Shown here: one piece after another, positions 6,377-10,830 of the stretch
How positions within the stretch are numbered: the first letter of the stretch is position 1
Layout of the letters: every line of letters starts with the position of its first letter
Assembly: GCA_002371215.1 (NCBI GenBank)
Contig: DFGL01000048.1
Coordinates: 1-10,830, forward strand
Reading direction: 5' to 3'
Length of the DNA: 10,830 nt
From: Ruminococcaceae bacterium UBA3751
Lineage (GTDB): Bacteria > Bacillota > Clostridia > Oscillospirales > Acutalibacteraceae
Notes under the pieces: generated by a model
What the model was told of the DNA's origin: nothing
Seen by the model: the letters and a program-made list of their open reading frames with translations, nothing else
Database searches by the model: none
Translations under genes and position numbers: made by a program

Positions 6377-6395
6377 TGGCAACAAAATGGCAACA
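6377..6395. repeat. Direct repeats resembling integrase arm-binding sites
   Basis: TGGCAACA occurs at 6377-6384 and again at 6388-6395, an 11-bp (one helical turn) period, 60 bp inside the presumed element end. Tyrosine integrases with an N-terminal arm-binding domain use short direct repeats placed like this. No function is proven. Confidence 0.5.
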
Positions 6396-6424
6396 TTAGT
6401 GAAACTATCCTAAATACACATAAC

Positions 6425-6466
6425 AAAAGGCTAATTGATTTTCTGTAATCAATTAGCCTTTTTCCT
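6425..6466. terminator. Bidirectional terminator between guaA and the repressor gene
   Basis: A perfect 16-bp stem, left arm AAAAGGCTAATTGATT (6425-6440) and its complement at 6447-6462 around a 6-nt loop, has T-runs on both strands. It separates converging transcription from guaA (plus) and from the repressor gene (minus), whose stop codon is 4 nt away. Confidence 0.88.
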
Positions 6467-6988
6467 TTATTTCTTTTTCTTATGATTCTTATTGTACTCC
6501 GCAACAAGCATATCGCTGAGCTCTTGACTCGGTTTGATTTCCACAAAGCGCGTCGGGTAGTTGTAACGCCAGTTGTCGTATTGGATTTCGTCAATCTTGC
6601 CGTCCTTCAACTTTTCCTTCATTTCGTTCCACTCATTAAGACGGGAGAAAAGATTGGTAAAGCATTCCGGTCTGCTTTCATCTGCAACAAGGCAGAGCTT
6701 GCCGCCTATTCTGTCAATCGTTAAACCGTAAATATCCTCAATCGCAAAAAGGGTATGCATTAAGCGGTTGTATGTATCAAGATTGGGGTTATCAAGCGCG
6801 TCGGTGGACACGCCCAAAATCTTGGCGATTTCCTCAAGGACATCTTCTCTCGGTTCTCTTCTTCCGTTTTCATATTGCGCAATACGGGAATCGGCGTTCT
6901 TCTCACCAAAGCCGAGCACTGTGCCAACATATTTCTGAGTCATATTACGCTTTTTTCTGATAAATCGTATTCTTTCGCTAATAGCCAT
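6467..6988 (-). CDS. XRE-family repressor of the mobile element
   Basis: A 173-residue regulator with an N-terminal Cro/CI-type helix-turn-helix (residues ~5-65: ERIRFIRKKRNMTQKYVGTV, then DSRIAQYENGRREPREDVLEEIAKILGVSTDAL). The C-terminal ~100 residues are unassigned and end in a lysine run. There is no visible RecA-type self-cleavage signature or metallopeptidase motif. The ATG at 6988 has GAGGTG ~8 nt before it. It is transcribed away from the excisionase and integrase genes, and two related palindromes lie in the shared promoter region, so it most likely represses excision and its own expression, as in other integrative elements. Confidence 0.88.
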   Translation of the reverse strand: MAISERIRFIRKKRNMTQKYVGTVLGFGEKNADSRIAQYENGRREPREDVLEEIAKILGVSTDALDNPNLDTYNRLMHTLFAIEDIYGLTIDRIGGKLCLVADESRPECFTNLFSRLNEWNEMKEKLKDGKIDEIQYDNWRYNYPTRFVEIKPSQELSDMLVAEYNKNHKKKK

Positions 6989-7007
6989 TTTTGTTCACCT
7001 CGTCATT

Positions 7008-7029
7008 ACTGTATCATATTTGTTACGGT
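7008..7029. promoter_or_regulatory. Operator O1, overlapping the repressor promoter
   Basis: Imperfect palindrome: ACTGTATCA (7008-7016), 4-nt spacer, TGTTACGGT (7021-7029); 7 of 9 positions match as inverted repeats. The right half-site is identical to that of O2. On the minus strand a promoter TTGACA (7031-7036) - 17 nt - TACAGT (7008-7013) spans it, so O1 covers the spacer and -10 of the repressor gene, which would allow autorepression. Confidence 0.7.
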
Positions 7030-7065
7030 ATGTCAATAAGTTTATCAAAAATGTTAAGAAAACAC

Positions 7066-7094
7066 TTGACAAAGAAAATAATGTATGCTAATAT
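7066..7094 (+). promoter_or_regulatory. Promoter of the excisionase-integrase operon
   Basis: TTGACA (7066-7071), exactly 17 nt, TAATAT (7089-7094). The start falls near 7101, inside operator O2. The strong core promoter would need repression to keep the element quiet. Confidence 0.85.
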
Positions 7095-7097
7095 AAA

Positions 7098-7121
7098 AAC
7101 CGTAACAGATATGTTACGGTT
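7098..7121. promoter_or_regulatory. Operator O2, perfect palindrome over the excisionase start site
   Basis: AACCGTAACA (7098-7107), 4-nt spacer GATA, TGTTACGGTT (7112-7121): a perfect 10-bp inverted repeat lying 4 nt after the -10, on the transcription start. It shares its TGTTACGGT half-site with O1. The placement would block initiation of the excisionase-integrase transcript when the repressor binds. Confidence 0.82.
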
Positions 7122-7169
7122 ACAGGCAAAACAAAACCAAATTTGTTAAAACTTTAAGGAGGTGTGGCG

Positions 7170-7358
7170 ATGGACAATAGCACTATCTTCATGAGAGTGG
7201 ATGAGGTTGCTGCTGTGCTGGGTGTTTCAGAGTCGTATGCGTATAAGATAATGAAACAATTAAACAACGAGCTTGCCGAAAAAGGAAAGATTGTTGTAGC
7301 GGGCAGAGTGAACCGAAAATACTTTTATGAAAGACTTGACTACGAAGGAGGTGAATAA
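7170..7358 (+). CDS. xis: Small helix-turn-helix protein, probable excisionase
   Basis: A 62-residue DNA-binding protein with a MerR/excisionase-type helix-turn-helix (residues ~8-45: FMRVDEVAAVLGVSESYAYK). A basic wing follows (VVAGRVNRKYFYERL). Proteins of this size placed directly before a tyrosine integrase usually act as the recombination directionality factor. ATG at 7170 is preferred to an in-frame GTG at 7164 because AAGGAGG (7156-7162) is 7 nt before it. It ends 3 nt before the integrase start codon, whose ribosome binding site lies inside this gene, so the pair is translationally coupled. It could instead be a transcription activator. Confidence 0.78.
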   Translation: MDNSTIFMRVDEVAAVLGVSESYAYKIMKQLNNELAEKGKIVVAGRVNRKYFYERLDYEGGE

Positions 7359-7361
7359 AAA

Positions 7362-8438
7362 ATGTCTGTGTATAAAGACGCAAAAACAAACACTTGGCGA
7401 GCTGTGTTCCGATATACTGACTGGACGGGCGAACGAAAGCAAACGCAGAAACGGGGATTTGTTACACAGCGTGATGCAAAGGCTTGGGAACGGGAACAGT
7501 TAATCAAGCTGCAGGGCGCTTGTAATATGACTATGAATTCCTTTGTGGATTTGTATTTTGAAGGAATCAGCGGGAGACTGAAACTCAATACCATTAACAG
7601 CAAAAAGCATATCATCAAAACAAAGATACTGCCATATTTCGGCGAGAAGAAAATCAACGAAATAAAAGCAACCGATATTATCGCTTGGCAGAACGAGTTG
7701 ATGAATATGAAGGATGAGAACGGCAAGCCGTTTTCTCAAACCTATCTGAAAACTATCCATAATCAAATCAGCGCGATTCTGAATTACGCTGTGAAGTATT
7801 ACGGACTGAAAGAGAATCCGGCAAGGAAAGCCGGAGCGATGGGTAAAAAGGAGAGCGATAGAGAAATGCAAATCTGGACGAAGGAACAGTACAAAAAGTT
7901 TGCGGAGGTAATGATGGAATCGCCTATGCACTACTACGCATTTGAAATGCTCTATTGGTGCGGTATCCGTGAAGGCGAGCTGCTGGCGCTGACGCCTGCC
8001 GACTTTGATTTCAAACGGCAGACAGTCAGAATTAACAAAAGCTATCAGCGGATTGACGGCAAGGATGTAATTACCGAGCCGAAAACGCAGAAGAGTATCA
8101 GAACGATACGACTGCCAAAGTTTCTCTGCGATGAGATGACGGACTACCTTGCAATGCTCTATGGAGTAGAGAGCGACGACAGAATGTTTCCTCTCTCAAA
8201 GAGTGCTCTCTACCGAGCAATGAGAGAAGGAAGCAAGAAGGCGGGTGTTCCTAAAATCAGAATTCATGATTTAAGGCACTCACATGTTTCTCTGCTTATC
8301 AATATGGGCTTCTCTGCGGTAGAGATTGCCGACAGGTTAGGACACGAAAGCATAGAGATAACTTACCACTATGCTCACATGTTTCCGTCACGACAGGACG
8401 AAATGGCAGACAAGCTTGAATTGGAAAGGAGCGCTTAG
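7362..8438 (+). CDS. int: Site-specific tyrosine recombinase (integrase)
   Basis: Catalyses integration and excision of the element. The 358-residue protein has an N-terminal arm-type DNA-binding region (residues ~1-48, VYKDAKTNTWRAVFRYTDW), a SAM-like core-binding domain (~55-160) and a C-terminal catalytic domain. Catalytic residues are visible: Arg203 in GIREGELLAL, Lys244 or nearby in KTQKSIR, His302 and Arg305 in HDLRH, His328 in LGHES, and the nucleophile Tyr337 in TYHYAHMFP. All are intact, so the enzyme should be active. AAGGAGGTG (7345-7353) precedes the ATG by 8 nt. It resembles the Tn916-like integrases of Firmicutes. The mobC-like gene begins 2 nt after its stop codon. Confidence 0.96.
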   Translation: MSVYKDAKTNTWRAVFRYTDWTGERKQTQKRGFVTQRDAKAWEREQLIKLQGACNMTMNSFVDLYFEGISGRLKLNTINSKKHIIKTKILPYFGEKKINEIKATDIIAWQNELMNMKDENGKPFSQTYLKTIHNQISAILNYAVKYYGLKENPARKAGAMGKKESDREMQIWTKEQYKKFAEVMMESPMHYYAFEMLYWCGIREGELLALTPADFDFKRQTVRINKSYQRIDGKDVITEPKTQKSIRTIRLPKFLCDEMTDYLAMLYGVESDDRMFPLSKSALYRAMREGSKKAGVPKIRIHDLRHSHVSLLINMGFSAVEIADRLGHESIEITYHYAHMFPSRQDEMADKLELERSA

Positions 8439-8439
8439 T

Positions 8440-8775
8440 ATGTCTGAAAAGAATTATGACCGTAAAGGAAGATGGCGAAGCAAAACGGTAGCGTTTCGTA
8501 TGTCGCCGGAGGAGAATGAAGAGCTGGATGTCCGAGTAAAACTTTCAGGATTATCCAAGCAGGAATACCTGATCAATCGTGCTCTTGAAAAGGAGATAAT
8601 TGTACAAGGTAATCCGAGGGTGTATATCGCCCTGAAGCGACAGCTTGTAGAAGTGCTGCAAGAGTTGAAAGCATTGCAGGGCGAAACTCCCTCCGAGGAA
8701 TTGCTTGACGCTATCTGCTTAATTAACCGAACCCTTTACGGAATGAAAGGCGAAAATAAAAATGACTGTCCTTGA
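8440..8775 (+). CDS. MobC-like ribbon-helix-helix mobilization accessory protein
   Basis: A 111-residue protein whose segment KTVAFRMSPEENEELDVRVK-LSGLSKQEYLINRAL (~15-50) matches the ribbon-helix-helix fold of MobC-type relaxosome proteins: a basic beta strand, then two helices with a polar turn. The rest is helical with a leucine-rich region (~60-85) that may mediate self-association. MobC-type proteins bind oriT and help open DNA for the relaxase, and the relaxase gene follows after a repeat-rich gap. The ATG at 8440 is 2 nt after the integrase stop codon with AAAGGAG (8425-8431) ahead of it. A longer frame back to 8371 overlaps the integrase and was rejected. It could also be a plain transcriptional repressor of the mob genes. 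Confidence 0.75.
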   Translation: MSEKNYDRKGRWRSKTVAFRMSPEENEELDVRVKLSGLSKQEYLINRALEKEIIVQGNPRVYIALKRQLVEVLQELKALQGETPSEELLDAICLINRTLYGMKGENKNDCP

Positions 8776-8802
8776 TGTATCTGTTGGCGCAGATACGGAC
8801 AG
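8766..8802. repeat. Bulged hairpin spanning the mobC stop codon
   Basis: CTGTCC (8766-8771) pairs with GGACAG (8797-8802), and GTATCTG (8777-8783) with CAGATAC (8790-8796), around the loop TTGGCG. All 13 base pairs are perfect. A 5-nt bulge TTGAT on the left arm contains most of the TGA stop codon. No T-tract follows, so it is not an ordinary terminator. Confidence 0.7.
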
Positions 8803-8805
8803 CCA

Positions 8806-8819
8806 TGCTATGTATAGCA
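8806..8819. repeat. Short inverted repeat between the two structured segments
   Basis: TGCTA (8806-8810) and TAGCA (8815-8819) flank a TGTA loop. An overlapping 5-bp alternative pairs CTATG (8808-8812) with CATAG (8822-8826). Small inverted repeats of this kind often flank relaxase nick sites, but I cannot identify a nick sequence. Confidence 0.35.
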
Positions 8820-8866
8820 ATCATAGTATAAACAATCTTTTCGCCGATGTCAAATCAATTATACGG

Positions 8867-9001
8867 TTGTCTTTGTAAGTTCGATTTTTCTCTGCCTCGC
8901 CAGAGCGCAATGCACTTTTGATGCGTAGGTGTCAAAAGTGCCATTGCGTTACTCTTGGCAAGAGTAACAGAACCGAGAAAGCCCGAATTTTACGAAGACA
9001 A
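8867..9001. other. Nested inverted-repeat region upstream of the relaxase (candidate oriT or structured leader)
   Basis: An outer stem joins TTGTCTTTGTAA (8867-8878) to TTACGAAGACAA (8990-9001), 12 bp with a single mismatch that is a G-U pair in RNA. Shorter stems continue inward (TTCG/CGAA, TTTCTC/GAGAAA). Inside are two hairpins. The long one has arms CGCAATGCACTTTTGA (8906-8921) and its complement with one bulged base (8932-8948) around the loop TGCGTAGGTG. The compact one is GTTACTCTT/AAGAGTAAC (8948-8968) with a 3-nt loop. The region lies between a MobC-like gene and a MOBV relaxase gene, the usual place for oriT. The 30 nt from 9002 to 9030 hold only the relaxase ribosome binding site. 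The structure is seen; the function is inferred. Confidence 0.6.
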
Positions 9002-9030
9002 ATTAAAACTATGAAAGACAGGTGAAAAAT

Positions 9031-10182
9031 ATGTATTTATCAAGCATCAGCATTGAACTCGGCAAGGGTGTTTTGGATCATAACAACCGAAAATTCATTG
9101 CCGAAAATGTTGACAGAGAACGAACAAAAAACAATGTGGAATACAAAAATATTCCCCTCGAAGATGCCTATCATATACTCTTTGACGGAGCGTTACAGAG
9201 GTATAATGACAAGCAAAAACGAGCCGACAGAAAGATAGATAACTATCTTGAACACATTCAAAAAAGCAAACAGGAAAAGCCCTTTTATGAGATAATTGTG
9301 CAGGTTGGTAACCGCAAGGATATGGGTATCGGCTCCCGTACAGAACAGTTGGCAAAAGCCGTTTTAGAGGAATATATATACCATTTTGATGCACGAAATC
9401 CTTACCTGTTTGTGTTCAACGCAACGCTCCATATGGACGAGGCAACACCCCATTTGCACATTGATTTCATCCCCTTTACTACCGAAAGCAAGAGAGGATT
9501 GGATACAAGAGTATCCATGAAACAGGCGCTTGAAAGGCAGGGTTGCAGAGGCTCCGGAAGGAGCGATACGGAAACAATGGCGTGGCTGCAATCCGAAAAA
9601 GAAGCACTTGCTTATATAATGAAAAATCACGGTATTGAATGGGAAAACCAGGGTAATAACCGTGAACACCTCTCCGTTTTGGAGTACAAAAGGGAGCAAC
9701 GCAGCAAAGAGGTTGCGGAGCTTGAAGATGAGGTTAACGCACTAAAAACAAAGGCTGAAAACCTTACTAAAGCGATTGATACGGTAACCGAAATATCCAA
9801 CGATGAGGAGTTTGAAAAGGAATTTACACTCCCTGAACCGCAACGTTTGGAGTCGGCAAAGAGTTACAAAGGTCGCGTAGAGGGTATCTTCAACAAGCTC
9901 AAAGCCTTCGTGAAAAAAGTATTTGTTGAGCTGATGGAATCAAGAAGTCTAAATGCAAAATTGTATAATGAAAATACAAGGTTAGGCTTTGACAACATTG
10001 ACTTGCAAGAAATCAACCGAAATTATCAAAAGGAAAATCACAAGCTGCATAAGCAGTTGTCAGAATACCGCTTGCTACGAAAAATGCTCGGAAGTAAACA
10101 GGTTGACCAACTGCTTGAAACAGCAAAACATCCAAAACAAAATGAAAGGAATTATGAAAATGACGGAGTTTATCTCAGATAA
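9031..10182 (+). CDS. mob: MOBV-family relaxase (Mob/Pre plasmid recombination enzyme type)
   Basis: Nicks oriT and leads the single strand during mobilization. The 383-residue protein has an N-terminal relaxase domain with motif I around DHNNRKFIAENVDRERTKNN (residues 16-35) and motif III HMDEATPHLHIDFIPF (His134, His141, His143). That is the HxDE-x-PHxH signature of the Mob_Pre (MOBV) family. The C-terminal half is helical and likely coiled coil (~200-245 and ~285-350). ATG at 9031 is chosen because AGGTG lies 6 nt before it; an in-frame GTG at 9022 falls on that motif. The tail overlaps the start of tnpV. No coupling protein or secretion genes are visible, so transfer presumably relies on a helper element. 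Confidence 0.9.
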   Translation: MYLSSISIELGKGVLDHNNRKFIAENVDRERTKNNVEYKNIPLEDAYHILFDGALQRYNDKQKRADRKIDNYLEHIQKSKQEKPFYEIIVQVGNRKDMGIGSRTEQLAKAVLEEYIYHFDARNPYLFVFNATLHMDEATPHLHIDFIPFTTESKRGLDTRVSMKQALERQGCRGSGRSDTETMAWLQSEKEALAYIMKNHGIEWENQGNNREHLSVLEYKREQRSKEVAELEDEVNALKTKAENLTKAIDTVTEISNDEEFEKEFTLPEPQRLESAKSYKGRVEGIFNKLKAFVKKVFVELMESRSLNAKLYNENTRLGFDNIDLQEINRNYQKENHKLHKQLSEYRLLRKMLGSKQVDQLLETAKHPKQNERNYENDGVYLR

Positions 10183-10534
10183 GAATAACGGACTCGATTA
10201 CACACTGGTTGGGGAGGTTTACCTCCCTAACCTCATCTCCACCGAAACGAATTATGAAATCGGAATGTGGGGACAAAGGCACCTTCGTTATATCAAACAG
10301 CACCGCAAAGTGTTCTACACATCGCTGCTTACGAACTGCAAGCTGAACACATATTTGCACGATGTTGATGTCAGAGCAACCGAAATGTATGACAGCCTTG
10401 TGAAGCAGCTCAAAGAGCAGCAAGGCATTACCGAACAACTCAAAGCAGATAATCAAATGGAGTGGGTTGCTCGGATGAATAACATCCGCAGCAGAGCCAC
10501 AGAAATCGTAAATCACGATATAATTTACAACTAA
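10160..10534 (+). CDS. tnpV: TnpV family transposon-encoded protein
   Basis: A 124-residue protein of the TnpV family, first named from the Tn4451 group of clostridial mobilizable transposons; its role is unknown. Recognisable features are LPNL, the central YEIGMWGQRHLRYIKQHRK, the block LLTNCKLNTYLHDVDVRATE, and the well-conserved C-terminal EQQGITEQLKADNQMEWVARMNNIR. It is helical and charged, with no catalytic motif I can name. Two nearby in-frame ATGs exist, at 10154 and 10160. The second is preferred because AAAGGA (10145-10150) is 9 nt before it and only 3 nt before the first. The gene overlaps the relaxase by 23 nt, so the two are probably translationally coupled. Confidence 0.88.
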   Translation: MTEFISDKNNGLDYTLVGEVYLPNLISTETNYEIGMWGQRHLRYIKQHRKVFYTSLLTNCKLNTYLHDVDVRATEMYDSLVKQLKEQQGITEQLKADNQMEWVARMNNIRSRATEIVNHDIIYN

Positions 10535-10545
10535 TCGAAGAACGG

Positions 10546-10584
10546 CGGCAGGGAGATTAACACCTCTCTGCCGTCTTTCTTTTT
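10546..10584 (+). terminator. Intrinsic terminator after tnpV
   Basis: CGGCAGGGAG (10546-10555) pairs with CTCTCTGCCG (10564-10573), 10 bp with one G-U wobble, across an 8-nt loop. It is followed by TCTTTCTTTTT and closes the mobilization operon. Confidence 0.88.
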
Positions 10585-10596
10585 GCCCAAAACTAT

Positions 10597-10649
10597 TTTA
10601 CTTAGATTTTACACCGGTTTGCTTACGGATTTTACTACCAAAACTTACA
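10597..10649 (+). promoter_or_regulatory. Cluster of YTTAC repeats, possible Pho boxes
   Basis: Five hexamers of the form [C/T]TTAC[A/G/T] start at 10597, 10608, 10622, 10631 and 10644 on the plus strand. The first two are 11 bp apart. PhoP sites in Bacillus are direct repeats of TT(A/C/T)ACA at about this period, ahead of phosphate-uptake genes. Spacing of the later copies is irregular (14, 9, 13), so the call is tentative. Confidence 0.35.
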
Positions 10650-10706
10650 ATATAGGCGTACTCAAGAGAAAAGTGCAAAAAATAAATGTCAAAGGAGACA
10701 TAGAAA

Positions 10707-10830
10707 ATGAAAAAGATTATTAGTTTACTCACAGTAGCAATGTTGCTTGTATGTGTGCTTACCGGTTGTGGCGGTAACAAAGAAGCTGTAGCAACAGACG
10801 GATCTACATCAATGAACAAAGTTATCGTTG
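10707..10830 (+). CDS. pstS: PstS-like phosphate ABC transporter substrate-binding lipoprotein (partial, 5' end)
   Basis: Only the first 41 residues are in the window. They show a lipoprotein signal peptide (MKKIISLLTVAMLLVCVLTGC) with lipobox LTGC and the lipidated Cys21. A short linker follows, then VATDGSTSMNKVIV, which matches the start of PstS-type phosphate-binding domains where a DGSTS-like loop helps hold phosphate. Such proteins capture phosphate outside the membrane for the PstCAB importer. AAAGGAG (10691-10697) lies 9 nt before the ATG. With so little sequence, another substrate-binding lipoprotein is possible. It follows the terminator of the mobile operon, so it has its own promoter. 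It may be cargo or host chromosome. Confidence 0.72.
   Translation, partial: MKKIISLLTVAMLLVCVLTGCGGNKEAVATDGSTSMNKVIV

Noticed and set aside
6238..6594. Minus-strand frame crossing the guaA end and the terminator
   Set aside because: It spans a perfect terminator stem and the opposite strand of guaA; no ribosome binding site.
10535..10706. Search for the second att copy of the guaA tail after tnpV
   Set aside because: No match to GAGTGGGAATAA or its complement was found here; the GAGTGGG inside tnpV (10461-10467) is coding and does not extend.
1..10830. CRISPR array or tRNA genes
   Set aside because: No regularly spaced repeats and no tRNA-like cloverleaf sequence were seen by eye on either strand.

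Overview
The window looks like chromosome of an endospore-forming, moderately AT-rich Clostridia, probably of the Ruminococcaceae/Oscillospiraceae kind (inference). Support comes from a Firmicutes-type 16S rRNA 5' end, the sporulation genes gpr and spoIIP beside rpsT, strong AGGAGG ribosome binding sites and consensus sigma-A promoters. An integrated mobile element fills the right-hand 40%.

Positions 1-2706, all on the minus strand: gpr (spore germination protease), spoIIP (engulfment hydrolase), a small exported protein of unknown function, then a strong rRNA promoter, its leader and the first ~48 nt of a 16S gene that leaves the window. Positions 2707-5246, plus strand: rpsT; a small membrane-anchored protein with a Lys/Ala/Pro/Glu tail and a perfect consensus promoter; a patatin-like lipid hydrolase; and a HAD-type 5'(3')-nucleotidase. 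The gpr and rpsT promoters overlap back to back. Positions 5334-6317: a free-standing ATP-pyrophosphatase subunit of GMP synthase with its own strong promoter. The glutaminase half normally fused to it in bacteria is absent here.

From the guaA stop codon onward the content is mobile. A likely attachment site at the guaA 3' end and paired arm-type repeats are followed by a bidirectional terminator. Then come an XRE repressor transcribed leftward, two matching operators in the divergent promoter region, an excisionase-like protein and a tyrosine integrase transcribed rightward. Next are a ribbon-helix-helix MobC-like protein, a 255-nt non-coding interval packed with nested inverted repeats (best candidate oriT or structured leader), a MOBV (Mob/Pre) relaxase and TnpV. 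No conjugation machinery is visible, so on present evidence this is an integrative mobilizable element or the end of a larger one. After a terminator a PstS-like phosphate-binding lipoprotein begins and runs off the right edge. Whether it is cargo or host flank cannot be decided, because no second copy of the guaA tail occurs in the window.

Points most worth a second look are the nested inverted-repeat locus upstream of the relaxase (8766-9001), the two-operator repressor switch, the split GMP synthase beside a likely integration hotspot, and the overlapping sporulation/housekeeping promoters.
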